DNA of 64,000 nt from Butyrivibrio hungatei DSM 14810 (GTDB lineage Bacteria; Bacillota; Clostridia; Lachnospirales; Lachnospiraceae): contig NZ_FRDH01000003.1 in NCBI RefSeq assembly GCF_900143205.1, positions 434,001 to 498,000 on the forward strand, in the 5' to 3' direction. A program made the translations under genes and the position numbers. Each line of letters begins with the position of its first letter. The first letter of the stretch is position 1. Under the pieces are notes generated by a model that had not been told where the DNA came from, ran no database searches, and was given only the letters and a program-made list of their open reading frames with translations. Positions 63,292 through 64,000 of the stretch are shown one piece after another.

Positions 63292-64000
63292 TCAAACATA
63301 TAGTTTAAGGGCCCAGGCAGGGACCTTTTCATCATTATAATCCCCATCCTTTGGAAAAAGAAATGCTGTATCATAATCTGTTGGTCTGTCAGGATAGACT
63401 CCGTAACCATCTGTAAAATATATCAGTCCCTTTAGATTACCAATGTCTCCAGATGACCTCAGGCTCTCAACCTTCTCAAAAACAGGCCTAAAGTCTGTTC
63501 CATATCCGCCCTCTACATGAATTTCTTCCGAGTAGCGTCTCATATCATCAACAGATTCTATGACATCATCCTTCTGAATCTGATCATCGCACTGCAAGAC
63601 ATGTATTCTGATCCTCTGAAAGAAATTGTCCTTGTTCAAAAGTATTGCTGCGGTCTCATTCAAAAATCTCTGCACCAGCTCATCCTTACAGGAAGCAGAA
63701 GTGTCAATTGCTATTACAAGCTCTTGGATCTTTTTAACTTCCCTAAATTCATTTTCTTCAATAAGAGGCATATTTCCATAGTGATCAAGGCCAAAGGCGT
63801 ACATACCATAGTCAAAGGTATCCATGTCTATGCCGCCTTCTTCCCTTATGACCATGAACCTTTGCAAAAATTCTTTGTAATCAGTTCTTGAAGTATTGTG
63901 AAACTTCAGTATCCATGATAGTTTTCCAAGTCTGTCGCTGGCATTTTTACCAATAGTCTCTATCTCAGTCTGAAGTCTTTTTGCTTCCTTATCCCAATCC
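63292..64000 (-). CDS. VWA-like / DUF2201 protein (N-terminus beyond window)
   Basis: The frame stays open from the stop at 63292 to the window edge, so at least 236 residues are encoded and the start is outside; an internal TTG/ATG near 63867 is not the real start. The visible C-terminal VWA-like domain has the MIDAS-type ELVIAIDTSASCKDELVQRF, GGYGTDFRPVFE and YFTDGYGVYP. COG3864 proteins of this kind have a metallopeptidase-like N-terminal domain and pair with a MoxR ATPase, as encoded here. Confidence 0.85.
   Translation of the reverse strand, partial: DWDKEAKRLQTEIETIGKNASDRLGKLSWILKFHNTSRTDYKEFLQRFMVIREEGGIDMDTFDYGMYAFGLDHYGNMPLIEENEFREVKKIQELVIAIDTSASCKDELVQRFLNETAAILLNKDNFFQRIRIHVLQCDDQIQKDDVIESVDDMRRYSEEIHVEGGYGTDFRPVFEKVESLRSSGDIGNLKGLIYFTDGYGVYPDRPTDYDTAFLFPKDGDYNDEKVPAWALKLYV

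Overview
The window looks like a chromosomal segment of a low-to-medium-GC Firmicute of the Lachnospiraceae, most likely a rumen or gut Butyrivibrio/Pseudobutyrivibrio relative. This rests on AGGAGG-type ribosome binding sites, the S10 ribosomal operon, a moxR-bat operon, a cassette of proteins that I associate with Lachnospiraceae (DUF5716/DUF5717-like), YesMN-type sugar uptake and a GH43 xylan-degrading enzyme. No rRNA, tRNA or CRISPR array was seen. The organism call is inference.

Layout. 1-6255 (minus): S10 operon from rpsJ to a truncated rplX, behind a sigma-A-type promoter and a structured leader of about 275 nt. 6478-8446: a SAM methyltransferase (plus) and a secreted four-repeat protein (minus). 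8583-14648 (minus): metF, moxR, DUF58, a DUF4381-like protein, two von Willebrand A proteins and a TPR protein, overlapping or closely spaced as one operon. 14759-17893: purF then purB with a clear purF promoter. 17936-24943: a four-gene operon with a 1197-residue protein, an Hsp70/actin-fold protein, a TPR-like protein and a coiled-coil membrane protein. 25019-29901: a MacAB-type exporter (ATPase, adaptor, two permeases). 30200-31797: formate/nitrite-family channel and a lipoprotein. 31952-34148: htpG behind a perfect CIRCE operator. 34246-35239: two small membrane-associated proteins.

35244-36072 is an 830-bp gene-free element. Two inverted copies of one structured motif (same 17-nt loop, different stems) flank a five-unit tandem array of TTACCTGCA/TGCAGGTAA palindromes with a 74-75 bp period.

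36072-41977 (minus): a sugar ABC importer (binding protein, two permeases) with its YesM/YesN-type two-component system. 42045-47875: a lipoprotein, then an FAD dehydrogenase - parvulin lipoprotein - TrkA/RyR protein - DUF3592 operon. 48003-49994: a 2-isopropylmalate synthase fused to an AraC-type DNA-binding domain, divergent from a GH43 glycosidase. 51957-52427: a small PH-like protein.

52497-53289 is a 793-bp foldback element with 8-bp TTTATAAT direct repeats. It sits exactly at the thiC stop codon. 53291-57830 (minus): thiW-thiM-thiE-thiD-thiC under a TPP riboswitch with its own promoter. 57890-60958: MFS transporter, XRE regulator with a self-operator-like promoter, and a MATE exporter behind an attenuator-like leader. 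61265-64000: a stand-alone cyclic-nucleotide-binding protein and a MoxR-like AAA ATPase with its VWA-like/DUF2201 partner, which runs off the right edge.

The strongest candidates for something undescribed are the two palindromic composite elements (35.2-36.1 kb and 52.5-53.3 kb), the LeuA-AraC fusion, and the four-gene Hsp70-like cassette. All functional statements are from sequence reading and family knowledge; no database search was run.
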